Positions 50,464 through 58,862 of a DNA stretch of 64,000 nt are shown piece after piece. Below the pieces are notes generated by a model, which made no database searches, was not told the DNA's origin, and saw nothing but the letters and a program-made list of their open reading frames with translations. Where the stretch lies: the NCBI GenBank assembly GCA_964511535.1, contig CAZEFW010000001.1, positions 1 through 64,000 of the forward strand, given 5' to 3'. The position numbers and the translations under genes were made by a program. Source of the DNA: CAZCFB01 sp964511535. Lineage in GTDB: Bacteria; Myxococcota_A; Polyangia; GCA-2747355; CAZCFB01. How positions within the stretch are numbered: position 1 is the stretch's first letter; each line of letters begins with the position of its first letter.

Positions 50464-51687
50464 ATGGCAGTGGTTCGCTTTCGACCTTCTCTCTCGCTGC
50501 GCGAGGCCGGCGCCTTCCTGCGCGCGGCCGTCACCGGCGATGACGACAGGGTGCGGCAGTTCCAGCAGCGGTTCTCCGACGAGCTGCTCGACGGGCGGCA
50601 TGTGCTGCTCGCGCCGTCCGGGCGGGTGGCCCTTTACTGGATCCTCCGTGGCATGCACATGTCGCCGGGCGACGAAGTGGTGACCCAGGCGTTCAACTTC
50701 GCGGCCGTGCCTGCGGCGATCCAGGGGGCAGGGGCCACGCCGCGGTTCGTGGACCTGGAGCCGGACGGATTCAACCTCTCGCCGGACCACCTGCGCTCAG
50801 TGCTCGGTCCGCGCACCAGGGCCGTGGTGCTGACCCACCTGTTCGGCAACCCTGGCGACCTGGAGCGGGTGGGCGACCTGTGCCGGGCCCGGGGGATCCC
50901 GCTCATCGAGGACTGCGGCCAGGGGGTGGGGGCCACCTATCGGGGGCAGCCCGTGGGCACCTTCGGCGAGGCGGCCCTGTACACCTTCGGCCCCACAAAG
51001 AACTTCACCTTGCTGGGCGGCGGCGCGGCGACGACCGCGGACGAGACCCTGGCGGCGCGCATGAACGAGCTCGCGTCCCGGCACCCGCCCATGAGCCTTG
51101 GCAAGGGCCTGAAGCTGGCCGTGGTGGCCTCGGGGATCACCGCGGCCACCAGCCCGCTGATCTTCAACCTGGCGGTGCTGCCCGGCATCCGCCTGCTCGG
51201 CGCGGCGGGCGTCGATCCGGTGCACAAGATCATGGACGAGCCCGCCGAGCCCATGGGCGACCCCGAGGGATCGGCGCTGCCGTCGGAGATGATGGCGGCG
51301 GTGGGGCTGACCCAGCTCGAGCGCCACCGCGCGCTCAACGGCGCCCGGGTCAAGAACGGCTGGCGCCTGCACGCTGCCCTGTCGTCGCTGTCGGGCATCA
51401 CGGTGCCGAGCTGCAAGGAGGGGTGCGTGTTCATGTCCTTCCCGGTGTTCCACCCCGACCGGCATCGCTTCGCCCACGCCCTGCGCCGCCACGGCGTGGA
51501 CACCGACCTCGGCTTCATGGAGGACTGCTCCGTGCTGGACCTCTTCGGCGGCCCCGCGGGCGAGTTCCCCAACAGCCGCCGCGCCGCCGAACAGATCGTG
51601 CATCTCCCCGTACATCCGGGGCTCAAGGGCCGGGACCTGAAGCAGGTAGCCACCGGCGTGAAGGCTGCGCTGAGGGAGGTGGGCTGA
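50464..51687 (+). CDS. DegT/DnrJ/EryC1/StrS-family PLP aminotransferase
   Basis: 407 residues. AGGAGG six bases upstream fixes the ATG at 50464. The PLP lysine is in YTFGPTKNFTLLGGG (near residue 180), and IEDCGQGVGA is the usual cofactor-stacking segment with Gln in place of His. The family makes amino sugars or acts in antibiotic and lipid pathways. No sugar-nucleotide gene lies next to it, and the hydrophobic stretch VVASGITAATSPLIFNLAVLPGI (about 220-245) is unusual for a soluble aminotransferase. The downstream spacer carries an octamer array and hairpin. Confidence 0.88.
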   Translation: MAVVRFRPSLSLREAGAFLRAAVTGDDDRVRQFQQRFSDELLDGRHVLLAPSGRVALYWILRGMHMSPGDEVVTQAFNFAAVPAAIQGAGATPRFVDLEPDGFNLSPDHLRSVLGPRTRAVVLTHLFGNPGDLERVGDLCRARGIPLIEDCGQGVGATYRGQPVGTFGEAALYTFGPTKNFTLLGGGAATTADETLAARMNELASRHPPMSLGKGLKLAVVASGITAATSPLIFNLAVLPGIRLLGAAGVDPVHKIMDEPAEPMGDPEGSALPSEMMAAVGLTQLERHRALNGARVKNGWRLHAALSSLSGITVPSCKEGCVFMSFPVFHPDRHRFAHALRRHGVDTDLGFMEDCSVLDLFGGPAGEFPNSRRAAEQIVHLPVHPGLKGRDLKQVATGVKAALREVG

Positions 51688-51724
51688 CAGACGTCAGCGT
51701 TCTCAACTCTGGCCTGCCAGGTAT

Positions 51725-51788
51725 CGGCATTCCGGCGTTCTGGCATTCTGGCATTTTGGCATTCTGGCATTCGCGGCCATAGGCCGCG
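51725..51788. repeat. TGGCATTC octamer array plus 7-bp hairpin
   Basis: Six 8-nt units (CGGCATTC, CGGCGTTC, TGGCATTC, TGGCATTT) from 51725 to 51771, followed at once by a perfect 7-bp stem with 3-nt loop, CGCGGCCATAGGCCGCG (51772-51788). Same build as 23890-23947. An extended -10 box follows after two bases. Confidence 0.8.
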
Positions 51789-51790
51789 TA

Positions 51791-51799
51791 TGTTAGCGT
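51791..51799 (+). promoter_or_regulatory. Extended -10 element TGTTAGCGT before the polyketide operon
   Basis: Identical nonamer to 8038-8046; it sits two bases behind the hairpin and 20 bases before the ATG at 51819, so the transcript would start near 51806. Confidence 0.45.
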
Positions 51800-51818
51800 T
51801 TCTCCTGGAACCAAGACC

Positions 51819-52556
51819 ATGAGCCCATCACCTGAATTCAGATACCGCACCGACGGCGCCGTGGGCATCCTGGAGTTGAACCGCCCGGATCGCGCCAACG
51901 CTTACACCGAGGAGATGCTCGAGGCGCTGGACGAGGGGATCCAGCGGCTGGAGCGGCGCGAGGAGGTGCGCGTGGTGGTGCTGCGCAGCTCCACGCCTGG
52001 AAAGTTCTGCGGCGGCGCGGACCTGGGCGAGATCCGTTCTCGCGGCGTGGATGACGGACTGCGCATGCTCGCCATGCATGTGTTCGACCGCCTGGACGCC
52101 CTGCCCAGGCCGACCATCGCCGCCATCGACGGACCGGCGGTGGGCGGCGGCCTGGAGCTGACCCTGGCGTGCGACCTGCGCCTGGCCACCGACCGGGCGC
52201 GCTTCGCCCTGCCCGAGACCGGCCTCGGCATCCTGCCCGCTGCAGGCGCCCTGTACCGCCTGCCGCGGCTGGTGGGAGACGCTGCCGCGCGCCGGATGAT
52301 CCTGTTCGGCGAGGAGCTCACCGCCAACGAGGCCCTGACCTGCGGCCTGGTGAGCGAGGTGGTCACGCCGGAGGAGCTGCCCCACCGGGTGGATCAGTGG
52401 GCGGCCGCCGCGGCCATGAAGGACCCGCTGGCCCTGCGGCTGGCCAAGGAGGCCCTGGCCCTGGCGCGCTCGGAGTCCGGCGCGCGCTCCTTCACCTCCT
52501 GCGCCCAGGCGCTGCTCTATCCCCAGGGCAGGGGCGGCAAGGCGCGGGACAGGTAA
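51819..52556 (+). CDS. Crotonase-family enzyme (enoyl-CoA hydratase/isomerase), DpgB/DpgD-like
   Basis: 245 residues. Crotonase-fold motifs: GKFCGGADLGEI with the first oxyanion-hole NH, AAIDGPAVGGGLELTLACDLRLATDRARFALPE with the second, and GLGILPAAGALYRLPR after it. The Glu in FALPETGLG is one of the acidic positions used by hydratases. First gene of a four-gene operon with a DpgA-like polyketide synthase, so a helper role in processing the polyketide-CoA (as DpgB and DpgD do) is likely; ordinary fatty-acid oxidation is the alternative. Confidence 0.87.
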   Translation: MSPSPEFRYRTDGAVGILELNRPDRANAYTEEMLEALDEGIQRLERREEVRVVVLRSSTPGKFCGGADLGEIRSRGVDDGLRMLAMHVFDRLDALPRPTIAAIDGPAVGGGLELTLACDLRLATDRARFALPETGLGILPAAGALYRLPRLVGDAAARRMILFGEELTANEALTCGLVSEVVTPEELPHRVDQWAAAAAMKDPLALRLAKEALALARSESGARSFTSCAQALLYPQGRGGKARDR

Positions 52557-52561
52557 GGTTC

Positions 52562-53629
52562 GTGGAGCGCCCCCGGACAGCGGCGCCGCCGCGGATCGTG
52601 TCGGTGGGCACGGCGAACCCGCCCACCACCTACACCCAGCAGGATCTGCTGGAGCTGTTCCACTGCGACAACGCGCTGGTCCGGCGCTTCTTCGAGAGCA
52701 GCCACATCCGCAAGCGCCACCTGGTGCTGCCGGATCCTGGCCCCGACGGGCAGGTCCCCGACGAGAGCGGCGAGGCGCTGATCCAGAAGCACAAGTCCTG
52801 GGGGCTGCGCATCGGGCGCGAGGCCATCGAGCGCTGCCTGGCGGCCCACGGCGCTCGACCGGCGGACATCGACTACCTGATGGTGATCTCCAGCACCGGC
52901 TTCCTCTGCCCGGGCCTCGCCTCCTACCTGGTCACCGAGTGCGGCATGCGCCCCAATACCCACCGGGTGGACATGCTCGGCATGGGCTGCAACGCCGGCA
53001 TCAACGGCCTGGTGCCCACCTCTCAGTGGGCGGCGGCCAACCCCGGGCGCCTGGCGTTGATGGTGTGCGTGGAGGTCTGCTCGGCGGCCTACGTGTTCGA
53101 CATGACCGTGCGCACGGGGGTGGTCAACTCCCTGTTCGGCGACGGCGCCGCAGCTGCGCTCATCGTGGCCGGCGCGAGCCACGACACGGCGGACGGGCCG
53201 GCGCTGCTGGACTTCGAGTGCCTGATGATCCCCGAGGCGCGCGAGGAGATGCGCTTCGACTTCGAGGCGGGGAAGTTCTCCTTCTACCTCGGCTGGGAGA
53301 TCCCGTACCTGCTGGGCGAGCACATCGCCACGCCGGTGGACGCCCTGCTGCGGCGCAACGGGCTCAAGCGGCGGGACGTCAAGCACTGGGTGGTGCACTC
53401 CGGCGGCAAGAAGGTCGTGGACAGCATCAAGTACAACATCGGCCTGACCGAGCATGACGTGCGCCACACCCGCTCCGTCCTGCAGGAGTATGGAAACCTC
53501 TCGTCGGGGTCCTTCCTGTTTTCGTACCAGGAGCTGCAGCGGGAGGACGTGGTGCGCCCCGGGGATCGGGGCGTGCTGATCACCATGGGACCGGGCATCT
53601 CCATCGAGACCGCGCTGCTGCGCTGGTGA
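52562..53629 (+). CDS. Type III polyketide synthase, DpgA-like
   Basis: 355 residues from a GTG five bases after the previous stop. The chalcone-synthase triad is complete: Cys143 in GMGCNAGINGL, His279 in WVVHSGGKK and Asn312 in GNLSSGSF, with the 33-residue His-Asn distance of the family. The context VCVEVCSAAYVFD and NSLFGDGAAAAL is what I recall for DpgA, which condenses malonyl-CoA units to 3,5-dihydroxyphenylacetyl-CoA. Two flanking crotonases support this. No DpgC-type dioxygenase is adjacent, so the product is probably not dihydroxyphenylglycine. Confidence 0.88.
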   Translation: MERPRTAAPPRIVSVGTANPPTTYTQQDLLELFHCDNALVRRFFESSHIRKRHLVLPDPGPDGQVPDESGEALIQKHKSWGLRIGREAIERCLAAHGARPADIDYLMVISSTGFLCPGLASYLVTECGMRPNTHRVDMLGMGCNAGINGLVPTSQWAAANPGRLALMVCVEVCSAAYVFDMTVRTGVVNSLFGDGAAAALIVAGASHDTADGPALLDFECLMIPEAREEMRFDFEAGKFSFYLGWEIPYLLGEHIATPVDALLRRNGLKRRDVKHWVVHSGGKKVVDSIKYNIGLTEHDVRHTRSVLQEYGNLSSGSFLFSYQELQREDVVRPGDRGVLITMGPGISIETALLRW

Positions 53630-53642
53630 GAGGAACGAAGCC

Positions 53643-54398
53643 ATGAGCAAACAGACCATCAAGGTGACGAGCGCCGAGGGCGTGACCACCCTCACCCTGG
53701 ACCGCCCGGAGCGGCAAAACGCCATCAACGTGTTGATGGTTCGCGAGCTGGAGCAGGCGTGCTACCTGCTGGAGGACGAGTCCAAGGACCAGGCGGTGGT
53801 GCTGCGTGGCGCGGGCGAGCAGTTCAGCGTGGGCATCGATCTGCACGACTTCCCCCCGGACCAGAAGCCTGACGTGCGCGGCTTCTCCCGCTGGGAGCGG
53901 GCCTGCCGCACCCTGGAGCGGCTCCCCATGGCCCTGGTGGCCGCGGTCGACGGCCAGTGCGTGGGCGGCGGCCTTCAGCTGGCCCTGACCTGCGACATCC
54001 GCGTGGCCACGGATCGTGCGCGGTTCTGCCTGCCCGAGGTGAAGCAGGGCTTCCTGCCCGGCATGGGCACCTTCCGGCTGGCCAAGTACATCGGCCTCGG
54101 GCGCGCCCGGCGCATGGCGCTGTCGGGTCGTGAGATCGGCGCCGCCGAGGCGCTGGATATCGGCCTCATCGACCGGGTGTGTGCCCCGGGAGGGCTGGAC
54201 CAGGCCGTGGCCGAGACCCTCGAAGAGCTGCGCCCCATCAACCCCGTGGCGGTGCACCTGACCCGGCGCCTGTTCGACGAGTCGTTCGAGATCGCCTACG
54301 AGGACTTCATCGGCTGCTTCCTGGCGGCCCAGGACCGCGCCATCAAGACCGACCCCTTCGGCGCCACGGTGCGCCGGGCCCACGACGCGGGCGAGTGA
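53643..54398 (+). CDS. Crotonase-family enzyme, second copy (DpgB/DpgD-like)
   Basis: 251 residues, ATG preceded by GAGAGGAACG. Oxyanion-hole segments are EQFSVGIDLHDF and DGQCVGGGLQLALTCDIRVATDRARFCLPEVKQGFLPG. The usual G-A-D of the first loop reads VGID here. It differs enough from the crotonase at 51819 to have a separate step. It follows the polyketide synthase by 13 bases and its stop overlaps the next start by GTGA. Confidence 0.87.
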   Translation: MSKQTIKVTSAEGVTTLTLDRPERQNAINVLMVRELEQACYLLEDESKDQAVVLRGAGEQFSVGIDLHDFPPDQKPDVRGFSRWERACRTLERLPMALVAAVDGQCVGGGLQLALTCDIRVATDRARFCLPEVKQGFLPGMGTFRLAKYIGLGRARRMALSGREIGAAEALDIGLIDRVCAPGGLDQAVAETLEELRPINPVAVHLTRRLFDESFEIAYEDFIGCFLAAQDRAIKTDPFGATVRRAHDAGE

Positions 54399-55060
54399 GC
54401 CTGTCGCCCTTCAGGGTGGATCCGCAGCTGAGGGCGCGGATCAGCCCCATGGAGGCGGGGGACCTGCAAGAGGTGGCCCGCCTGCACGGCGCAATGGGCA
54501 CCTCCCTCTGGGCCAGCCTCGGCCAGCGCTTCGTCCAGCAGGTCTATCGCGCGCTCCTGTCGCACCCCGACTTCATCGGCTTCGTCTACAGGGAGGGGGG
54601 CAGGGTGAGGGGGTTCATCGCGGGCACCAGCGACGGGCCTCGCATGTTCCGCGACGCCGCCCTGCGCCACGGGCCGGCCCTGGGGCTGGCGACCATTCAG
54701 GCGCTGGCGAGGCGACCCGCGGCGCTGCTGCCGCTGATGGAGACCGCGCTCTATTTCAGCCGCAGCGCCAGCCCACCCGGCAGCGGCGATTCGGTGCGGG
54801 CCGAGTCGATGTTCTGCTCCTTCGACCGCGGGCTGCGGGGCAGGGGGGCGCCAGGGCTGATCAACAAGGTCCTGTTCGACGCCCTGGCTGCCCGGGGCCA
54901 CGAGGCGGTCAAGATCACCACCGAGGCTTCCAACATGCTCGCCGCGCGGCAGCTGGTCTCCTGGGGCTTCGTTGTGCTGGGGCGGTTTCAGTTCTACGGC
55001 AAGCAGATGATCCTGTGGCGCCTCGACCTCCGCCACTGCCCCCGGGTCGCTCACCCTTGA
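54395..55060 (+). CDS. GNAT-family acyltransferase
   Basis: 221 residues from GTG 54395, overlapping the previous stop by 4 nt. The fold is seen in ISPMEAGDLQEVARLHGA at the N-terminus and the CoA-binding region RGRGAPGLINKVLFDAL followed by ITTEASNMLAARQLVSWGFVVLGRF, typical of GNAT enzymes. Tight coupling to the polyketide genes suggests that it acylates or loads the polyketide product, or self-protects; this is inferred from position only. Confidence 0.83.
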   Translation: MSLSPFRVDPQLRARISPMEAGDLQEVARLHGAMGTSLWASLGQRFVQQVYRALLSHPDFIGFVYREGGRVRGFIAGTSDGPRMFRDAALRHGPALGLATIQALARRPAALLPLMETALYFSRSASPPGSGDSVRAESMFCSFDRGLRGRGAPGLINKVLFDALAARGHEAVKITTEASNMLAARQLVSWGFVVLGRFQFYGKQMILWRLDLRHCPRVAHP

Positions 55061-55196
55061 CTCCCTGGCCGTCCATTCCCCCTTCCCCAACCTCCAAATA
55101 AGCGAAACACCCTTCATCATATACTGACGACCTTGTCACCTTTACACCATCCAGCTACCATATCTCCTCAACCAGGGCCCTGGGGTGGTGCATCGG

Positions 55197-55970
55197 ATGA
55201 ATCGCGTAGGTGGAATCAGCCTGTTGATCGCGCTGCTGTCAGCCCTCGCGGCCCCGTCCGCCATGGCCCGGCAGCCGGCGGGGGAGGGCAAGGTCGACGC
55301 CCTGGTGCGCCGCGGCGACGATCTGTTCCACGGCCGGGCAGACAAGCCAACCACCTGGGAGGCCATCGGCTTCTACCGTGAGGCGCTCAAGGTCGCGCCC
55401 CGGTCCTACGGGGCGCACTGGCGGGTGGCCCGGGCCTTCGCCCGCCTGGCCGACTGGGAGCGCGAGCGCACCGGCGGCTCTGGCACCCTGGGCCGCAAGG
55501 GGCACTACCATGCGGTGCAGGCCATCGCCGCCGCCCCGCGCAAGGTGGAGGGATGGTACTGGGCCGCCATATGCCTCGGCGAGCACGGCAGCTCCATCAG
55601 CGTGGTCAAGGCCCTCACCAGCGGCTTCCGGGGCAAGTTCCTGGCATACCTGCGGCGAGCGCGCAAGCTGGACGCGACCTACGACGACGGCGGCGCTGCG
55701 CGGCTGTCCGCCATGTACCACCACAAGCTGCCCGGTCCGCTCCAGGACAACGAGGTGGGGTTGAAGGAGATCAAGCGCTCCTGGGATCACTCCCCCGGCC
55801 ACAGCCGCACCCTGTACTGCTGGGCCCAGATCCTGTGGGACGAGGGGCACCGCGCCGCCGCCATCAAGACCCTCAAGCGCTGCACCCGGGCCAACCGCGG
55901 AGGCACCCGGGTCATCAACCGCGACTTCCAGAGTCGCTGCCGCAGGCTCCTCAAGGAGTACGGCGGATAG
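55197..55970 (+). CDS. TatT-like TPR protein, exported
   Basis: 257 residues from ATG 55197 (a GTG at 55185 adds four). A signal peptide ends near APSAMA. Residues about 35-250 contain TPR-type helices; the stretch VEGWYWAAICLGEHG ... FLAYLRRARKLDATYDDGGAARL resembles the TatT component of TRAP-type systems. No TRAP permease genes are nearby. It is probably periplasmic; partner unknown. Confidence 0.75.
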   Translation: MNRVGGISLLIALLSALAAPSAMARQPAGEGKVDALVRRGDDLFHGRADKPTTWEAIGFYREALKVAPRSYGAHWRVARAFARLADWERERTGGSGTLGRKGHYHAVQAIAAAPRKVEGWYWAAICLGEHGSSISVVKALTSGFRGKFLAYLRRARKLDATYDDGGAARLSAMYHHKLPGPLQDNEVGLKEIKRSWDHSPGHSRTLYCWAQILWDEGHRAAAIKTLKRCTRANRGGTRVINRDFQSRCRRLLKEYGG

Positions 55971-56027
55971 CGCCGCCCCCCCCCCGCTGGTGACCCCGCA
56001 GCCGTTGCACGGTAGGATAGCTGGTTG

Positions 56028-56906
56028 ATGGGTCAGGACCTGCAAGCCGGAGAAATGTTCGGCCAACGCTTCCGCATCATCCGCGTGCTCGGCACCGGCG
56101 GCATGGGCAAGGTGTACCTCGCCGAGCACGGCGTCCTGCGCCGCATGGTGGCGATCAAGGTGCTGCACGACGCGCGCGCCGCGGACGCCAAGGCCCAGGG
56201 GCGCTTCCGGCGAGAGGCCCGCGCGGCCTGCCGCATAGAGCACCAGAACGTCGCCACGGTGTACGACTTCGGCCATGACCACGAGGAGACGCCCTACCTG
56301 GTGATGGAGTATGTCGAGGGGCCGACCATCGCGGACGTGCTGCACCAGCAGGGGCCCTTCGCCGTCGAGCGCGCGGCGGCGATCCTGCACCAGATCGCCG
56401 CGGGCCTCGGCGCGGCTCACACCTGCCGGGTCATCCACCGGGACCTGAAGCCCGGCAACGTGGCCCTCACCCCGCTCCCCTCCGGCGCCGACCAGGTCAA
56501 GCTGATGGACTTCGGCCTGGCCAAGATCCTCGACCCGGAGGAGACCACCGGGCTGTCCGCCACGGGGGGCGTGCTCGGGACCCCCGTGTACATGTCGCCC
56601 GAGCAGGTGGCGGGCCAGCGGGTGAACCACCTCACCGACCTGTACAGCCTCGGCGTCATGGCCTTCGAGATGCTCGTGGGCCGGCCGCCCTTCGACGGCG
56701 CCTTGATGGAGGTGCTCACCGGGCATATCCACCAGCCGCCCCCCTCCCTGGCCGCCATGTCCCGCCGCGAGGACATCCCCGCCGCCCTGGAGCAGCTGGT
56801 CCTGCGCTGCCTGGCCAAGGACCCCGCTCACCGTCCCGCCACGGGCGCCGCCTTCCGGCAGGACCTCGCCGTCGCCATCGCTGGCGCCGGTCCGTCGTTG
56901 CGATAA
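56028..56906 (+). CDS. Hanks-type Ser/Thr protein kinase, kinase domain only
   Basis: 292 residues from ATG 56028. All kinase motifs are present: G-loop GTGGMGKV, Lys44 in VAIKVL, HRDLKPGN, DFG in LMDFGLAKI, and SPE in TPVYMSPEQ. There is no membrane helix, PASTA or other sensor domain. TAGGAT at 56013-56018 may be its -10, which would give a nearly leaderless mRNA. It stands 92 bases before the PP-loop/radical SAM operon and might control it; targets are unknown. Confidence 0.92.
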   Translation: MGQDLQAGEMFGQRFRIIRVLGTGGMGKVYLAEHGVLRRMVAIKVLHDARAADAKAQGRFRREARAACRIEHQNVATVYDFGHDHEETPYLVMEYVEGPTIADVLHQQGPFAVERAAAILHQIAAGLGAAHTCRVIHRDLKPGNVALTPLPSGADQVKLMDFGLAKILDPEETTGLSATGGVLGTPVYMSPEQVAGQRVNHLTDLYSLGVMAFEMLVGRPPFDGALMEVLTGHIHQPPPSLAAMSRREDIPAALEQLVLRCLAKDPAHRPATGAAFRQDLAVAIAGAGPSLR

Positions 56907-56998
56907 GCTCAGTTAGCGGCTACAAAGGGCTCTTGCAGCGGCCCAGGAGCCCTCGCGGCTCGGGGCCGTTGATAAACTTATCGAGACGTTACCTGACC

Positions 56999-57811
56999 AT
57001 GAACCGACCCTCACCATTCACCGGCGACCTCGTGGGCGACGCGTCCGTCTGCTACTCGGGCGGCCTCGACTCGACCTGGGTGGCCTACCAGGTGGCCGCG
57101 CGCGGCCGCAAGGCCCACCTGCACACCCTGGACCACGGCTACGGCTACATCTTCAACGGCTGGTCACGCCGCACCTCCGACTCGCTGTCCAGCGCTGTCG
57201 GCGCGGAGCTGGTCACGCACGAGTTCCTGGACACCAGCGACCTGTTCAAGCGCCTCGCCATGGACACCATCGTGGCCGACGTGCGCGAGTACGGTCAGAC
57301 CTTCGGCTGTTGCCTCGGCTGCACCATGGCCATGGTGACCAAGATCATGATCTACAACCTGGAGAATCAGGTCGCCTACATCATGATGGGCAGCTCGGTG
57401 GGCGGGCAGTATGCGGTGATGTCGATGCCCGTGATCATCGAGCTCCAGCGGGAGCTGTGCGCGCGCTACGGCCTGATCTATTCGGCGCCCCTCATCGAGG
57501 GCGAGGTGGGCAAGGCGGTGGAGCGGGCCGACCTCACCGCCGCGGGGGTGACCATCGGCTCCCGGTTCCTGGACAAGCACACATTCGGCAACCAGGGCTA
57601 CTGCATGCTCAGCCTGCAGCACCTGCCCGACGTGCTGTTCAACAAGCACCCGACCTACGTCCCGGCGGAGGTAAAGCGGTTCTTCCAGGACAAGCTGCCC
57701 ATGTGCGAGGCGTACATCGAGGATCACTTCCGCCGCGCCGGGCGCTCGCTGCCCGACGCCGTGGCGCGCATGCGCGAGATCACCGGCGCGGGTACGGAGG
57801 GCAACGGGTGA
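56999..57811 (+). CDS. PP-loop (N-type) ATP pyrophosphatase-like enzyme
   Basis: 270 residues. The PP-loop SGGLDS is at residues 20-25, and HTLDHGYGY follows the first strand. A Cys cluster C104-C105-x2-C108 (FGCCLGC) sits in the position where some tRNA- or sugar-modifying PP-loop enzymes hold a metal or active-site Cys. The family adenylates a carbonyl or carboxylate so that N or S can be added. The next gene (radical SAM) starts within its stop codon (GTGA overlap), so both should act on one substrate. Not recognisable as QueC, TilS, TtcA or asparagine synthase. Confidence 0.8.
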   Translation: MNRPSPFTGDLVGDASVCYSGGLDSTWVAYQVAARGRKAHLHTLDHGYGYIFNGWSRRTSDSLSSAVGAELVTHEFLDTSDLFKRLAMDTIVADVREYGQTFGCCLGCTMAMVTKIMIYNLENQVAYIMMGSSVGGQYAVMSMPVIIELQRELCARYGLIYSAPLIEGEVGKAVERADLTAAGVTIGSRFLDKHTFGNQGYCMLSLQHLPDVLFNKHPTYVPAEVKRFFQDKLPMCEAYIEDHFRRAGRSLPDAVARMREITGAGTEGNG

Positions 57812-58860
57812 GGCGCCCCGACCTGCAGCTGGGACCGCGCCTCAGGGCGTACGGCAACGTGCTGCGCGCGCGCCTGCCGCGGCCGGACTATCCGCCGCCC
57901 CGGCCCCGGGCCACCCACTTCCTGATCACCTGGCGCTGCAACCTGCGCTGCACCGCCTGCGATGCGTGGGAGCGTGACAACGAGGGAGAGCTCACCGCGG
58001 AGCAGTGGCGTACGGTGTTCGCCCAGCTGCGCAGCCTGGACATCGTCAAGATCATCGGGGGCGAGCCGTTCCTGCGCACCGACCTGGAGCAGGTGGTGCG
58101 CGTCATCCGCGAGGAGGTGGACCCCTTCGTCATCCAGCTGGTCACCAACGGCACCGCCACCGATCGCATCGTCCAGCTGGCCGAGCGCGAGGGCTGGCCC
58201 GGGCTGCACCTGCGGCTCTCGCTCAACGGCCTGGAGGAGACCCACGACGCCGCCCGCGGCAAGCCGGGCACCTTCAAGCAGGTGATGCAGACCATGGAGG
58301 CGCTGTCCGAGGTGCGGCGGCGGGTGCCGTTCTCCCTGGCGGTGAACTTCACCCTCACCGACGACAGCCTGGCTGACATGGACCCGCTCATCCAGCGCTG
58401 CAAGGCCCTGGGCGTGGACGTGGTGGCGGGCTTCCGGGTAAAGCCGTTCCTGCGCCACTGCAACCTGTCGAGAGAGAAGGTGGAGCTGCTGGGCACCGGC
58501 GAGCCGGCGAAGCTGCTGGACCGGCTGGAGCAGGGCGGGTACGGGGCGCGCCAGAGCTACAACCCGCTGGAGCGGCTCGCCCTGGCGGCCATCAACAAGC
58601 TGGTCTATCGCAAGCATGTGAGCGGGGGCGAGGCGCTGCGGTTCCGCTGCCGGGAGCTGCGGGACCTGATGTACCTCAACCCGTACGGCGACCTGATCAC
58701 CTGCGGCCTGCGCCAGGAGCCGGTGGGCAACATCTACCGGGAGGGCTTCGAGACGGTGTGGTACTCGCCCAAGGCGGACGCCGCGCGGGAGGTGGTGGAC
58801 AGCTGCCCCGGCTGCATGCAGGGCGCGGTGGAGATCATGAGCAAGGTATACGGCGGTTGA
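57808..58860 (+). CDS. Radical SAM enzyme with SPASM/Twitch-like C-terminus
   Basis: 350 residues from GTG 57808. The SAM cluster motif is C44-x3-C48-x2-C51 in TWRCNLRCTACDAW, followed by GGEPFLR. The C-terminal part has FRCRELR, DLITCGLR and CPGCMQG, a set of Cys spaced as in SPASM or Twitch domains holding extra iron-sulfur clusters. Such enzymes modify peptides or small molecules. It overlaps the PP-loop gene by 4 nt and ends 2 nt before the next radical SAM gene. No precursor peptide gene was found around it. Confidence 0.88.
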   Translation: MRRPDLQLGPRLRAYGNVLRARLPRPDYPPPRPRATHFLITWRCNLRCTACDAWERDNEGELTAEQWRTVFAQLRSLDIVKIIGGEPFLRTDLEQVVRVIREEVDPFVIQLVTNGTATDRIVQLAEREGWPGLHLRLSLNGLEETHDAARGKPGTFKQVMQTMEALSEVRRRVPFSLAVNFTLTDDSLADMDPLIQRCKALGVDVVAGFRVKPFLRHCNLSREKVELLGTGEPAKLLDRLEQGGYGARQSYNPLERLALAAINKLVYRKHVSGGEALRFRCRELRDLMYLNPYGDLITCGLRQEPVGNIYREGFETVWYSPKADAAREVVDSCPGCMQGAVEIMSKVYGG

Positions 58861-58862
58861 GA

